A DNA stretch of 64,000 nucleotides from Polaribacter sp. WD7 (GCF_003335085.1 NZ_QPEJ01000015.1:248001-312000); one strand, 5' to 3'. Numbered from the stretch's first letter, positions 18,465 through 26,842 are shown. The notes: a model not told the origin generated them from the letters alone. A program made the numbers and translations.

Positions 18465-19166
18465 TTATTCTATTACCAATTTTTGTGTTTTAGATCTTCC
18501 ATCAGCATTGATGGTAAGCATATATATTCCGCTATTTAAATTAGAAATATCTATGGTTTGATTGCTAATATTAGACTGTTGCAGCACTTGTTTACCTAAG
18601 ACATTGTAAATACGGATTTCTCCATTAATATTTTCTGTATTTGAAATAGTTAAGTTGCTTTTTGCTGGGTTAGGATAAAAGCTGACAGTGTCTAGAATAA
18701 AATTTTCTGTATTTAAAACTGCACAACTAGAAGAAGTAAAGGCTGTGTATGTTCCTATGTCCCAAAATGCGTTAAATTGCAAACAATAAAATAAGACAAC
18801 CCCATAATCTGATATAGAAACGTCATCTGGTATTGCTTGTGTAAAACTTTGTGCCCCTCTTGCATTGGTTAAACCAAACTCAATATTTGTTAAATTGGCG
18901 ATTCTAGTATTTTTTACCTGATCTATAGATCTGCCTTCTGGATTTACCAAATACACTCTAACATCAGGACCAGAAGCAGTACTAAAATTACTACCCAAAT
19001 TAATAGTAACGGTATCATCTGTATTTAAGGTAACAGAAATATCTCCAGAAACGTTGTAAGAAGGAATGTTACTGTTGTTTCCAAAATTAGAGGCAGTCTC
19101 AGTACATTGTGCATTAATTTGGTAAAAACAAAAACTTAAAAACGTAAAAAGTAGTATTTTTTTCAT
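18465..19166 (-). CDS. T9SS-exported DM13 domain protein
   Basis: 233 residues. A signal peptide ends near INAQ. A DM13-like domain at about 30-150 has DVRVYLVNPEG, a stretch reading SDYGVVLFYC, and the paired FN..W region. The C-terminal T9SS type A sorting domain runs from about 158 to 233 (FYPNPAKSNLTIS, GEIRIYNVLGKQV, LNSGIYMLTI), so the protein should cross the outer membrane. DM13 has been proposed to be a redox domain because of its conserved cysteine. The gene starts 6 bases after the TIGR04282 glycosyltransferase, which places it inside the arsenosugar operon. Role unknown. Confidence 0.75.
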   Translation of the reverse strand: MKKILLFTFLSFCFYQINAQCTETASNFGNNSNIPSYNVSGDISVTLNTDDTVTINLGSNFSTASGPDVRVYLVNPEGRSIDQVKNTRIANLTNIEFGLTNARGAQSFTQAIPDDVSISDYGVVLFYCLQFNAFWDIGTYTAFTSSSCAVLNTENFILDTVSFYPNPAKSNLTISNTENINGEIRIYNVLGKQVLQQSNISNQTIDISNLNSGIYMLTINADGRSKTQKLVIE

Positions 19167-19172
19167 TGTAAA

Positions 19173-19787
19173 TTATTTAGTATTGATAAAGGTTTCCATG
19201 ATTTCAGGGATATCTACAATATCCTCATATACATCTATGTCGTTCTTTTCTACTAATAATTTCACTTTTTTACCAATTAAATCATCCAACGTATCTTTTC
19301 TTACGGTTTCTGTGCCCCAGTCTTTGTTTTTAAACACTTTAGCATGTAGTTTGCTCATACCTAATAGGTAATATCCGCCATCTATTGCAGGCCCAATAAC
19401 AACGTCGCTACTTTCTAACTCTGTAAAAGCGTTGTCTATTTCTTTGGATGATAAATCATACAAATCACTTCCAATAATAATGATGTTTTCATAGCCTTTA
19501 TCAAAACCATTTTGAAAAGCGTTGTACATTCTAGCACCTAAATCTTCTCCTTTTTGTTGGTGTTTTTGAAAGATAGATGCGTCCCAAATATCATTTTTTC
19601 TAATTTTTACCGAGTAGTAAACGGCCTTATCTGCAGAAACGGAAGTAGAAATTTCTTTGGTTTTTTGAAGTAAAAACGTATAGATTTCTAGAGCAATTAC
19701 ATCACCCACTGTTTTTGCCAAACGCGTTTTTGCCTTACCCAATTCTGGATTTCTAGTAAAAATGAGCAAAAGATTTTTTGATTGCAC
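19173..19787 (-). CDS. TIGR04282-family arsenosugar biosynthesis glycosyltransferase
   Basis: 204 residues. A small GT-A nucleotide-sugar transferase fold: it opens with LLLIFTRNPELGKAKTRLAKTVG, then has IIGSDLYDLS near 109 and VIGPAIDGGYYLLG near 132. These are marks of the family found next to radical SAM ArsS genes (formerly rSAM/selenodomain-associated transferase 1). It is thought to transfer the arsenic-bearing ribosyl group or its activated form. The companion TIGR04283 transferase often found in such clusters is not visible here. It sits 36 bases after the rhodanese gene and 6 before the DM13 gene. Confidence 0.88.
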   Translation of the reverse strand: MQSKNLLLIFTRNPELGKAKTRLAKTVGDVIALEIYTFLLQKTKEISTSVSADKAVYYSVKIRKNDIWDASIFQKHQQKGEDLGARMYNAFQNGFDKGYENIIIIGSDLYDLSSKEIDNAFTELESSDVVIGPAIDGGYYLLGMSKLHAKVFKNKDWGTETVRKDTLDDLIGKKVKLLVEKNDIDVYEDIVDIPEIMETFINTK

Positions 19788-19823
19788 TAAAAACGATATT
19801 TATAATTTTATTTTAACGAAAAA

Positions 19824-20315
19824 CTAAAACACCTTTTGTCCTTTTTCTAACCACCTGCCCCAATCTTTATTAAAAGAGTGTACTTTTTCTGTAGGTTTAC
19901 CTAGTGTATCTACAACTTGAAAAGCTGAATTTTTCCATTTAAAAATTCCGCCATACAAATTAAAAACATTGGTATATCCTGCTTTTATAAGTTTATGAGC
20001 AACGGTTTCAGACCGAATACCTAGAGAACAATACACAACAATTTTTGCGTTTTTATCTTTGGGTAATTTTTTTATAGTTTCTTCTAATTTAAATTTATGA
20101 TACCCTACGTAAATGGCATCTTCTAGATGGCTTACTTCATACTCTTTTTTTTCTCTAGCATCTAACAAAATTGCATTGGTTTTAGGTAATGCTAGTGTTT
20201 CTACAGAAATATAAGGTACATTTCTTGTATTCCATTTGTCTAGTAGTTTGTCTAGCTTTTCTTGCCCAAAACCAAGAGAACTTATTAGTGTAAAGAGAAT
20301 AACAAGATGTTTCAT
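19824..20315 (-). CDS. Exported rhodanese-like protein
   Basis: 163 residues. A signal peptide (MKHLVILFTLISSLGFGQ) places it in the periplasm. A single rhodanese domain covers about 35-140, with the active-site loop VVYCSLGIRSE (Cys near 97) and the preceding LLDAREKKEYEVSHL. Rhodaneses move sulfur from thiosulfate or persulfide donors, and some relatives reduce arsenate. The gene lies between arsM (152 bases upstream, with an inverted repeat in the gap) and the glycosyltransferase. Thiolation of arsenosugars is possible but is inference. Confidence 0.85.
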   Translation of the reverse strand: MKHLVILFTLISSLGFGQEKLDKLLDKWNTRNVPYISVETLALPKTNAILLDAREKKEYEVSHLEDAIYVGYHKFKLEETIKKLPKDKNAKIVVYCSLGIRSETVAHKLIKAGYTNVFNLYGGIFKWKNSAFQVVDTLGKPTEKVHSFNKDWGRWLEKGQKVF

Positions 20316-20414
20316 AAATTAAAATAATATTGTGATATAATGCGTTCAAACAAGAAACCTTACATACAAAACAGAGGTGCTTAGCCTTATTTTATTTCTT
20401 TTAAAATGACAAGG

Positions 20415-20451
20415 TAATAATTGTTAATCAACTAAAAGTTAACAACTATTA
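20415..20451. repeat. 13-base inverted repeat between arsM and rhodanese genes
   Basis: Arms TAATAATTGTTAA and TTAACAACTATTA are separated by 11 bases with one mismatch (G:T in RNA). It could be an operator, an RNA hairpin that sets expression of the downstream genes, or a processing site. Confidence 0.5.
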
Positions 20452-20467
20452 ACTAAAAAAAATTAAA

Positions 20468-21436
20468 TTAGCAACAGCCACCACCATCATAATGATAAGT
20501 AGAAGGTGAAAAGAAAATGTCATTTCTACCCAATGCTTCTAACGCAGCAGCAGTTTTGTCGCAAATTGCTAAGGGTTGATTTTTTAATAAGGTATGCCCT
20601 TTACCATCATCAAAATAATCTTCATCTCCATAATATATGGCAGCTTTTCCTGTAAAAATACAAGGACCATCTTCTGGCATAGGATCTTTTATTGCAGCAA
20701 CCTCAATAGATTCTATATAAATTAGTTCTTCTGTCGGATAATTTTTAGGGTCTAAAATTCTATATGGTTTTCTTGCTCTAATTTCTATAGTTCCAAAACC
20801 AGCATCGGTTAATGCTTTTACATAATCTGCAATTGATAAACTACCGCTTAAACATAACGCACGTAAACGCTCGTCATTACGTAATTCATCATTCATTTCT
20901 TGTTCACAAGTAGGGTCGCTCATAACCAAACGTCCATGAGGTTTTAACACTCTGTACATTTCTGAAATGGCTTTTTTCAAATCATCAGACTTAAAAATAT
21001 TAAACAGACAGTTTTGAGCAGCTACATCTATAGAGTTATCTTCTACAGGTAAATTCATAGCATCACCTTTACGTAAGTCTACAAAATCGCTTTTAAACCA
21101 ATCGTTTTGCTCTTCGGCTACTTTAAAGTTTTTACGAGAAGCTTCTAACATTTCATCTACAACATCTAGCCCAATAACACCACCTTTGTTTCTGTTAAAG
21201 TATGCAAATTGAAGTAACTCCATACCTCCACCAACACCAACATATAACATTTTTGGGTTGTTGGTTAAATCACGAGCATGCACAGTAGAACCACAACCGT
21301 AATTCATTTCTTGCATAATTCTAGGTATCTTTAACCCTGGTAATTCCCAAATTGGATTTGTAGTGCAACACAGTCCAACATCTGGTGTTAATGCTGCCTC
21401 TTTATATACATCGTGTGTGGTATCTAAATAACTCAT
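20468..21436 (-). CDS. arsM: Arsenosugar biosynthesis arsenite S-adenosylmethyltransferase ArsM
   Basis: 322 residues. The SAM-binding motif I is YVGVGGGMELLQ near 67, followed by VIGLDVVDEML. Cysteines expected to bind As(III) lie at DVGLCCTTN (near 20-24), NYGCGST (near 47) and AAQNCLF. The C-terminus is glycine-cysteine rich (DGGGCC). The long C-terminal half and the neighbouring ArsS distinguish the arsenosugar type of ArsM from detoxification-only enzymes. It methylates arsenite to dimethylarsenite with SAM. It is encoded 24 bases downstream of arsS and almost certainly in the same transcript. Confidence 0.92.
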   Translation of the reverse strand: MSYLDTTHDVYKEAALTPDVGLCCTTNPIWELPGLKIPRIMQEMNYGCGSTVHARDLTNNPKMLYVGVGGGMELLQFAYFNRNKGGVIGLDVVDEMLEASRKNFKVAEEQNDWFKSDFVDLRKGDAMNLPVEDNSIDVAAQNCLFNIFKSDDLKKAISEMYRVLKPHGRLVMSDPTCEQEMNDELRNDERLRALCLSGSLSIADYVKALTDAGFGTIEIRARKPYRILDPKNYPTEELIYIESIEVAAIKDPMPEDGPCIFTGKAAIYYGDEDYFDDGKGHTLLKNQPLAICDKTAAALEALGRNDIFFSPSTYHYDGGGCC

Positions 21437-21460
21437 AATTTTATTTTTATTGATTTTTTG

Positions 21461-22516
21461 TTAGGCTACAGTTCCTTGGCAACTACTTCCTGCACCAGCT
21501 GTACAACCATAACAATGTTGATTGATAATTATATTTCTATTTTGTAGTAATTCCTCGTTATAATCTGCTATATGTTTTACTTTACTGGCTACTTTTAGAT
21601 TTAACATTTGGTTAAAATCACAATCGTATAACCAGCCATCCCAACTTACAGAGATTGTGTTAGTACACATTACATTGGCAACTGCAGCAGGATTGTAGGC
21701 ATCAACCAAAGCAACCATATAATCTTCATAATTTTCTGAGGCTATCAAATAGTCTAAAAAACGACTAATAGGTAAATTGGTAATGGCAAAAAGATGATGA
21801 AAATCAATATTGAAATCTTCTTTTAATGCCTTTTTAAAATCTCTTTCTAAGCCCATTTGATCTCCAGGCAAAAAAGCACCAGAAGGATTGTAAACCAAAT
21901 CTAATTTTAAATTAGAACCCTCTTTACCATAACCTACAGCATTTAATTCTTGTAACGCTTTGATAGATTTGTCAAAAACACCATCACCACGCTGTTTATC
22001 CGTTTTTCCACGTGTCCAATGCGGCATTGAAGAAACCACATGTACGTTGTGTTTTTTAAAAAACTCTGGTAAATCGTAATATTTTTTATTAGCTCTAATA
22101 ATAGTCAGGTTAGATCGTACAATAAAATCTGTAATACCTGCTTTAGAAGCTTCTTCTACAAACCACCTAAAATTAGGATTCATTTCTGGAGCACCACCCG
22201 TTAAATCTAAGGTATGTGCCTCAGTTTTTTTTATGACATCTAAACACTGCTGCATAGTCTCTATCGTCATAATTTCTTTACGATCTGGTCCTGCATCTAC
22301 GTGGCAATGTTCGCAAACCTGATTACACATATAGCCCAAGTTAATTTGTAAAATTTCCAACTTTTTAGGACGTAATGGAAATTGATTAGTTTCTTTCAGT
22401 TTTTTTGCAAAAGTAGGTAACTCTCCATCAGCAAATATTCCGTTTGAAAGAATATCCATTTGACGTTGCGTGTTTGCAATATCGTTATTTCTTGCTTTTA
22501 ATGATTTTGTAGCCAT
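21461..22516 (-). CDS. arsS: Arsenosugar biosynthesis radical SAM protein ArsS
   Basis: 351 residues. The radical SAM cluster motif CxxxCxxC lies near residue 58 (CNQVCEHCHVDAGPDRKE), and LDLTGGAPEMNP follows near 100. The C-terminal half is the DUF3641-type extension ending CYGCTAGAGSSCQGTVA. Some homologues have selenocysteine in that tail; here all positions are ordinary Cys codons and the stop is TAG. ArsS joins dimethylarsenite to the 5'-deoxyadenosyl group to give a dimethylarsinoyl-adenosine. It is encoded directly before arsM, and the carboxymuconolactone-decarboxylase-like gene lies 117 bases upstream. Confidence 0.93.
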   Translation of the reverse strand: MATKSLKARNNDIANTQRQMDILSNGIFADGELPTFAKKLKETNQFPLRPKKLEILQINLGYMCNQVCEHCHVDAGPDRKEIMTIETMQQCLDVIKKTEAHTLDLTGGAPEMNPNFRWFVEEASKAGITDFIVRSNLTIIRANKKYYDLPEFFKKHNVHVVSSMPHWTRGKTDKQRGDGVFDKSIKALQELNAVGYGKEGSNLKLDLVYNPSGAFLPGDQMGLERDFKKALKEDFNIDFHHLFAITNLPISRFLDYLIASENYEDYMVALVDAYNPAAVANVMCTNTISVSWDGWLYDCDFNQMLNLKVASKVKHIADYNEELLQNRNIIINQHCYGCTAGAGSSCQGTVA

Positions 22517-22633
22517 TAATATCTGTTGATTTTTAGTATTTACGAAGAAACTTAGAATATGGTTTTTTAAACTTCTCTTTTAATGTAGTTGCTATAAACT
22601 TTTTCTGTAAAATATTAGAAAATAGCTATTTGA

Positions 22634-22969
22634 CTACATTTCTAGTTTATTAACCTTATTCATCATTTGAACTCCATGAACTAAAGTTGCACCACTTTTT
22701 ATAGCTGCACCTACGTGTATGGCTTCCATCATTTCTTCTTTTGTAATTCCTTTTTGTAATCCATCTTTGGTGTAAGCATCTATACAATAAGGACATTGCT
22801 CTGTATGTGCTACAGCTAAAGCAATAAGACTTTTTTCTCGAGCAGTCAAAGCCCCCTCTTCAAAAACTTTTCCATAATAGTCAAAGAACTTGTTTCCAAG
22901 TTCTTCGCTCCATTCTGTAATTTTTCCGAACTTTCTTAAATCGGAAGCATCATAATATGGTTTTGACAT
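22634..22969 (-). CDS. Arsenosugar-associated peroxidase-like (AhpD/CMD family) protein
   Basis: 111 residues, a single carboxymuconolactone decarboxylase/AhpD-like helical domain with the redox pair CPYC near residue 55 (HTEQCPYCIDAY). Members next to arsS are described as peroxidase-like, and some carry selenocysteine in place of the first Cys. The CxxC suggests thiol redox chemistry, perhaps keeping arsenic trivalent or recycling ArsM thiols; that is inference. It is encoded between the DUF547 gene and arsS on the same strand. Confidence 0.85.
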   Translation of the reverse strand: MSKPYYDASDLRKFGKITEWSEELGNKFFDYYGKVFEEGALTAREKSLIALAVAHTEQCPYCIDAYTKDGLQKGITKEEMMEAIHVGAAIKSGATLVHGVQMMNKVNKLEM

Positions 22970-23044
22970 ATGTCTATATATTTTTAGAATTTAAAGATAC
23001 AAATTGTTTCTAAAAGAGGATTGTTTTTGTAAAAGTTCCTTGAC

Positions 23045-23755
23045 TTATTTTCCGTTTAAAGACCAATCATATTTCAAATAAGATATTCTAGCTTTAGGGC
23101 TAATTTCTGTATCGGCATATTTATTTAAATAGTCTACAACAGAACCGTTCTTAGTAAAATCTTCTTTAAACCAATCAAATATAGATGATATTTGCACTTT
23201 TTTTGTACTTAACTTATTTCTATTTGTATCATTTACAAAGGCCTTCATTAATTTTGTTAATTCTGCCTCTACATTACTTTCTGTAAAAGCCATATTTCCT
23301 AATTTAGGACAAGATCCAGATGCACAATTTACACCCACATGAATTTTTGGATCAAACAATGTTTTACGAAGAATTTCGTGCTCTATATGGTCTAAGGTAT
23401 ATGTTTTACCCCCCACGTTTACAAACGGAATTTTCCAAGCGGTTTTTCCTTTTTCTTTAATGTCTAAAATACTTTTTAAAGGATAGTTTTTTAAGATTAA
23501 TTTAATAGTGTATGCGTTGTATGCATTAATCCAAAATGCTTTTTTCTTATTGTCAGACCAAGAACTACTTGGAGTTGTTTTTTGTAAATACGAAATAAAG
23601 GTATCTAATTTTGCTTCATCTGCTTTAAAAGATGTGTAATCTACAACACCTTCATTAGAAACGTATTTTTGAAGTAGGTCATTAAAAACTGATGTTTGAG
23701 CATTTACTTGTGATAAAGTAAGAATGGTTACGATGGCTATAATTATTTTTTTCAT
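23045..23755 (-). CDS. Exported DUF547 protein
   Basis: 236 residues. A signal peptide (MKKIIIAIVTILTLSQVNAQ) is followed by the DUF547 domain with WINAYNAYTIKLIL near 73 and the cysteine-histidine signature IHVGVNCASGSCPKLG near 138. The Asn-Ala-Tyr-Asn and Cys/His residues suggest a papain- or transglutaminase-like fold, but no activity is established to my knowledge. DUF547 genes recur beside arsenosugar genes in Bacteroidota and Proteobacteria. It lies 75 bases upstream of the peroxidase-like gene. Confidence 0.85.
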   Translation of the reverse strand: MKKIIIAIVTILTLSQVNAQTSVFNDLLQKYVSNEGVVDYTSFKADEAKLDTFISYLQKTTPSSSWSDNKKKAFWINAYNAYTIKLILKNYPLKSILDIKEKGKTAWKIPFVNVGGKTYTLDHIEHEILRKTLFDPKIHVGVNCASGSCPKLGNMAFTESNVEAELTKLMKAFVNDTNRNKLSTKKVQISSIFDWFKEDFTKNGSVVDYLNKYADTEISPKARISYLKYDWSLNGK

Positions 23756-23811
23756 TTTATTATTTAATTTCTGTTTTTTTAGACGAAACCTTTTTCTATA
23801 GTTTACAAAAT

Positions 23812-24570
23812 CTACTTTAAATTTTTTGTACCAATGTCAGTAATCTCATTATCAAGACCAATTAATGTATTGTCATTTATTTCATCATTACAGTTTAAAC
23901 GGAATCTTGTTCTAAAACTGTGCACTACAATGTATAAGATAGGAGTGTCTAAAGCAGCAATAAGTATCTTAAAAAGTACACCGCTAATTAAAAGTCCCCA
24001 AAAGTTTTCCCATTTTATAATGTTAAAAACACAAAGCAATATCAAAACCGTTAAGGTATCTATAAATTGAGAAGAAAAGGTAGAAAAGTTGTTTCTTAGC
24101 CATAAATGCTTGCCTTTTGTAAATGTTTTCCAGAAATGATATACTTTTATGTCTATAAATTGAGCAAATAAATAGGCTAACATAGAAGCAAAAACAGCTA
24201 GAGGTGTTGCACCAAAAACTTCAGAAAAGGTGCCGTCATTAACAGAAGACCAAGATGTAGCAGGTACATTTTGGGATACATAAATGATACATAACGAAAA
24301 AAAAGAAGCAAAAATACCAGCAATAACAGCTTCGTTTGCTTTTTTCTTACCATAGATTTCAGATAAAATATCTGTAATTAAAAAAGTAATAGGGTAAGGA
24401 AGTAAACCTACTGAAACCTCAAATAGTTTAACATCAAAAACCTCCAGATGAAAAGGATACCAATAAAAAAATTTTTGAAAAATAAGATTTGAGGTTACTA
24501 ATGAAGCAACAAATAAGGCAATAAGAACTAAATAAATTCGATTGGCTAGTATTTTGTCTTTATAAGTCAT
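23812..24570 (-). CDS. Queuosine precursor transporter (VUT/YhhQ family)
   Basis: 252 residues with about six membrane helices. Family signatures are LVTSNLIFQK near 20 and LPYPITFLITDILSEIYGKKKANE near 56-80. VUT proteins import queuosine precursors (preQ0/preQ1 or queuine-type bases) through the inner membrane. It is first on the minus strand after the divergent fabD promoter region and lies 56 bases before the DUF547 gene, so read-through into the arsenosugar genes is possible. A purine-like transporter beside an adenine-releasing pathway may be coincidence. Confidence 0.87.
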   Translation of the reverse strand: MTYKDKILANRIYLVLIALFVASLVTSNLIFQKFFYWYPFHLEVFDVKLFEVSVGLLPYPITFLITDILSEIYGKKKANEAVIAGIFASFFSLCIIYVSQNVPATSWSSVNDGTFSEVFGATPLAVFASMLAYLFAQFIDIKVYHFWKTFTKGKHLWLRNNFSTFSSQFIDTLTVLILLCVFNIIKWENFWGLLISGVLFKILIAALDTPILYIVVHSFRTRFRLNCNDEINDNTLIGLDNEITDIGTKNLK

Positions 24571-24744
24571 AAAACGAAGTTACACATTTTTAAGATTTGC
24601 AGCCATAACTAACTGATGTACTTTCTGTTTTTTATAATATTTTTTTTGCGTTTTAATCATTTGAAATATAGTTGTTTAAATTTATTTTTTTAATTGATGC
24701 AAAAGTTTTGTGAAAAGAAAGTTACATGTTTTTTTGTATTAATC

Positions 24745-24764
24745 ACCGACAACGAGTTATCGGT
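24745..24764. promoter_or_regulatory. 20-base near-perfect palindrome, candidate operator
   Basis: ACCGACAAC-GA-GTTATCGGT: 9-base arms with one mismatch. It is GC-richer than its surroundings and lies in the 276-base divergent region between the VUT transporter (minus) and fabD (plus), about 33 bases before the fabD -7 motif. It fits a dimeric regulator site. Confidence 0.5.
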
Positions 24765-24796
24765 AAAATGAGAGAAATGCTTCAAGTAAAAATTAG

Positions 24797-24804
24797 TATT
24801 TTTG
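24797..24804 (+). promoter_or_regulatory. fabD -7 promoter motif (TATTTTTG)
   Basis: A TAnnTTTG match 42 bases upstream of the fabD ATG. No clear TTG at -33. The palindrome at 24745-24764 lies just upstream. Confidence 0.55.
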
Positions 24805-24846
24805 CCGAAATTAAACAGTTAAATAATTTAACGATTATACAATACG

Positions 24847-25731
24847 ATGAAAGCATATATTTTCCCAGGTCAAGGAGCACAATTTACAGGTATGGGATTG
24901 GATTTATACGAAAAATCTCCTTTAGCTCAAGAATACTTTGAAAAAGCAAATAAAATTTTAGAGTTCTCTATTACAGATATTATGTTTGAGGGATCAGCAG
25001 AACAATTAAAAGAAACTAAGGTTACACAACCAGCAATATTTTTACATTCTGTAATTTTAGCAAAGGTTCTTGGAGAATCTTTTCAGCCAGAAATGGTAGC
25101 AGGTCATTCTTTAGGAGAATTGTCTGCGTTGGTTGCAAACGGTGTACTTACTTTTGAAGATGGGTTGCAACTTGTTTCTAAAAGAGCTTTAGCAATGCAA
25201 AAAGCCTGTGAGGTTCAAGAGTCTACCATGGCAGCTGTTTTAGGACTAGAAGATGAGGTTGTAGAAGCGGTTTGTGATTCTATAGATGGTGTAGTTGTTG
25301 CTGCAAATTACAACTGTCCAGGGCAGTTGGTGATTTCTGGAGAAATAGAAGCCGTAAAAAAAGCCTGTGAAGTTCTTACAGAAAAAGGAGCCAAAAGAGC
25401 TTTGTTATTACCTGTTGGTGGTGCTTTTCATTCGCCAATGATGGAACCTGCTAGAGAGGAATTGGCTGCTGCTATTAAAGCGACCGAATTTAGTAAGCCA
25501 ACTTGTGCTATCTATCAAAATGTGGTGGCAAAAGCAGTTACAAACCCTGAAGAAATTAAAGAGAATTTAATTGCGCAATTAACTGCTCCTGTAAAATGGA
25601 CGCAATGTGTACAAGCAATGATAGCAGATGGTGGAACTGAATTTATAGAAGTTGGACCAGGAAAAGTTTTGCAAGGTTTAATGCGTAAAATAGATAGAAG
25701 TGTTGCTGCTAATGGTGCAAGTTTTGAATAA
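24847..25731 (+). CDS. fabD: Malonyl-CoA:ACP transacylase FabD
   Basis: 294 residues, normal length. It opens with FPGQGAQFTGMG and has the catalytic serine in GHSLGE near residue 88, the arginine region SKRALAMQ near 115 and the histidine in GAFHSPMM near 198. The enzyme moves malonyl from CoA to acyl carrier protein, the first committed step of type II fatty acid synthesis. The gene stands alone here, with its own promoter motif and a strong terminator (25745-25782), rather than with fabH/fabG/acpP. An overlapping out-of-frame reading frame upstream was ignored. Confidence 0.97.
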   Translation: MKAYIFPGQGAQFTGMGLDLYEKSPLAQEYFEKANKILEFSITDIMFEGSAEQLKETKVTQPAIFLHSVILAKVLGESFQPEMVAGHSLGELSALVANGVLTFEDGLQLVSKRALAMQKACEVQESTMAAVLGLEDEVVEAVCDSIDGVVVAANYNCPGQLVISGEIEAVKKACEVLTEKGAKRALLLPVGGAFHSPMMEPAREELAAAIKATEFSKPTCAIYQNVVAKAVTNPEEIKENLIAQLTAPVKWTQCVQAMIADGGTEFIEVGPGKVLQGLMRKIDRSVAANGASFE

Positions 25732-25744
25732 AGAATATACAAGT

Positions 25745-25782
25745 AAAAAAAACCTGAATTTTTAAAATTCAGGTTTTTTTTA
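25745..25782. terminator. Bidirectional rho-independent terminator between fabD and galE
   Basis: A hairpin with AACCTGAATTTT and its complement, flanked by an A-run on one side and a T-run on the other. It serves both convergent genes. Confidence 0.85.
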
Positions 25783-25800
25783 TTTCGTAAATACGTTTTA

Positions 25801-26832
25801 CTATTGCTGCTGCTGCTGTTTTAATTGTTGTTTTTGTTGCCATTTCCAAGCAGATTCTAATGCTTCTTCTAAAGATTTTTCTGTTTTCCAACCCAATTCT
25901 TTATTCGCAATAGTTGTGTCTGCATAAGCAGCAGTTATATCTCCTGCTCTTCTAGCAACAATTTTATAATTTAGTTTTAAGTTATTTACCTTTTCAAAAG
26001 TTTTAATGATTTCTAAAACAGAACTTCCTGTTCCAGTACCTACATTAAAAAATTCAAAAGAAGCTTTATTGTTCTTATAAATTAATCTTTTTAGAGCGGC
26101 TATATGTGCTTTGGCCAAATCTACAACGTGAATGTAATCACGAACGGCAGTTCCGTCAGGAGTATCATAATCATCACCAAAAACAGACAATTCTTTACGT
26201 ATACCTGCAGCAGTTTGTGTAATAAAAGGAATTAAATTTTGAGGAACCCCTAAAGGTAACTCGCCAATTTTTATAGAATCATGAGCTCCTATAGGATTAA
26301 AGTAACGTAAGGCAATTGCATTCAAATTGTACGCATTGCTAGCGTCTTTTAAAATTTCTTCTCCAATTTGTTTGGTGTTGCCATAAACAGATTCTGCAGT
26401 TTTTACAGGTGCTTTTTCTGTAATTGGTAACTCATCAGCTTGTCCATATACAGTGCAAGAAGAAGAAAAAATAAAGTTGTTTAATTGATGGTTTCTCATT
26501 TCTTGAAGCAAGTACACGAGTGTTCCTAAATTGTTTTCGTAATAATCTAAAGGTTTGTGCATGCTTTCTCCAACAGCTTTAAAGGCTGCGAAATGTATGA
26601 TTCCGTCAACAGTATTATTGCTAAAAAACTCCTGTACATCACCTTTGTTTCTTAAATCTATTTGATGAAAATCTGGGGTAATACCAGTAATATCTGCAAT
26701 ACTTGTTAAAACATTTATAGAGGTGTTAGATAAATTGTCTATAATAACAACTTCAAACCCTTCATTTTGTAATTCAACAACGGTATGTGCTCCTATAAAC
26801 CCTAAGCCTCCAGTAACTAAAATTTTTTTCAT
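25801..26832 (-). CDS. galE: UDP-glucose 4-epimerase GalE
   Basis: 343 residues from the ATG at 26832 (MKKILVTGG). An upstream in-frame ATG at 26853 would add 7 atypical residues. Extended SDR features: TGGLGFIGAH for NAD binding, FSSSCTVYG, and the YGNTK catalytic Tyr-Lys. It interconverts UDP-glucose and UDP-galactose, supplying sugars for surface polysaccharide. The C-terminus is unusual, ending in a glutamine-rich tail (KQQLKQQQQQ) encoded by CAA/CAG repeats. It lies 10 bases downstream of the DegT aminotransferase stop at 26843, so the two likely share a transcript. Confidence 0.95.
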   Translation of the reverse strand: MKKILVTGGLGFIGAHTVVELQNEGFEVVIIDNLSNTSINVLTSIADITGITPDFHQIDLRNKGDVQEFFSNNTVDGIIHFAAFKAVGESMHKPLDYYENNLGTLVYLLQEMRNHQLNNFIFSSSCTVYGQADELPITEKAPVKTAESVYGNTKQIGEEILKDASNAYNLNAIALRYFNPIGAHDSIKIGELPLGVPQNLIPFITQTAAGIRKELSVFGDDYDTPDGTAVRDYIHVVDLAKAHIAALKRLIYKNNKASFEFFNVGTGTGSSVLEIIKTFEKVNNLKLNYKIVARRAGDITAAYADTTIANKELGWKTEKSLEEALESAWKWQQKQQLKQQQQQ

Positions 26833-26842
26833 ATTTGATTGA

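Noticed and set aside
21461-22516. Possible selenocysteine in ArsS or the peroxidase-like protein
   Set aside because: Families of this type sometimes use Sec, but here the relevant positions are Cys codons and the arsS stop is TAG, not TGA, so no Sec readthrough is needed.
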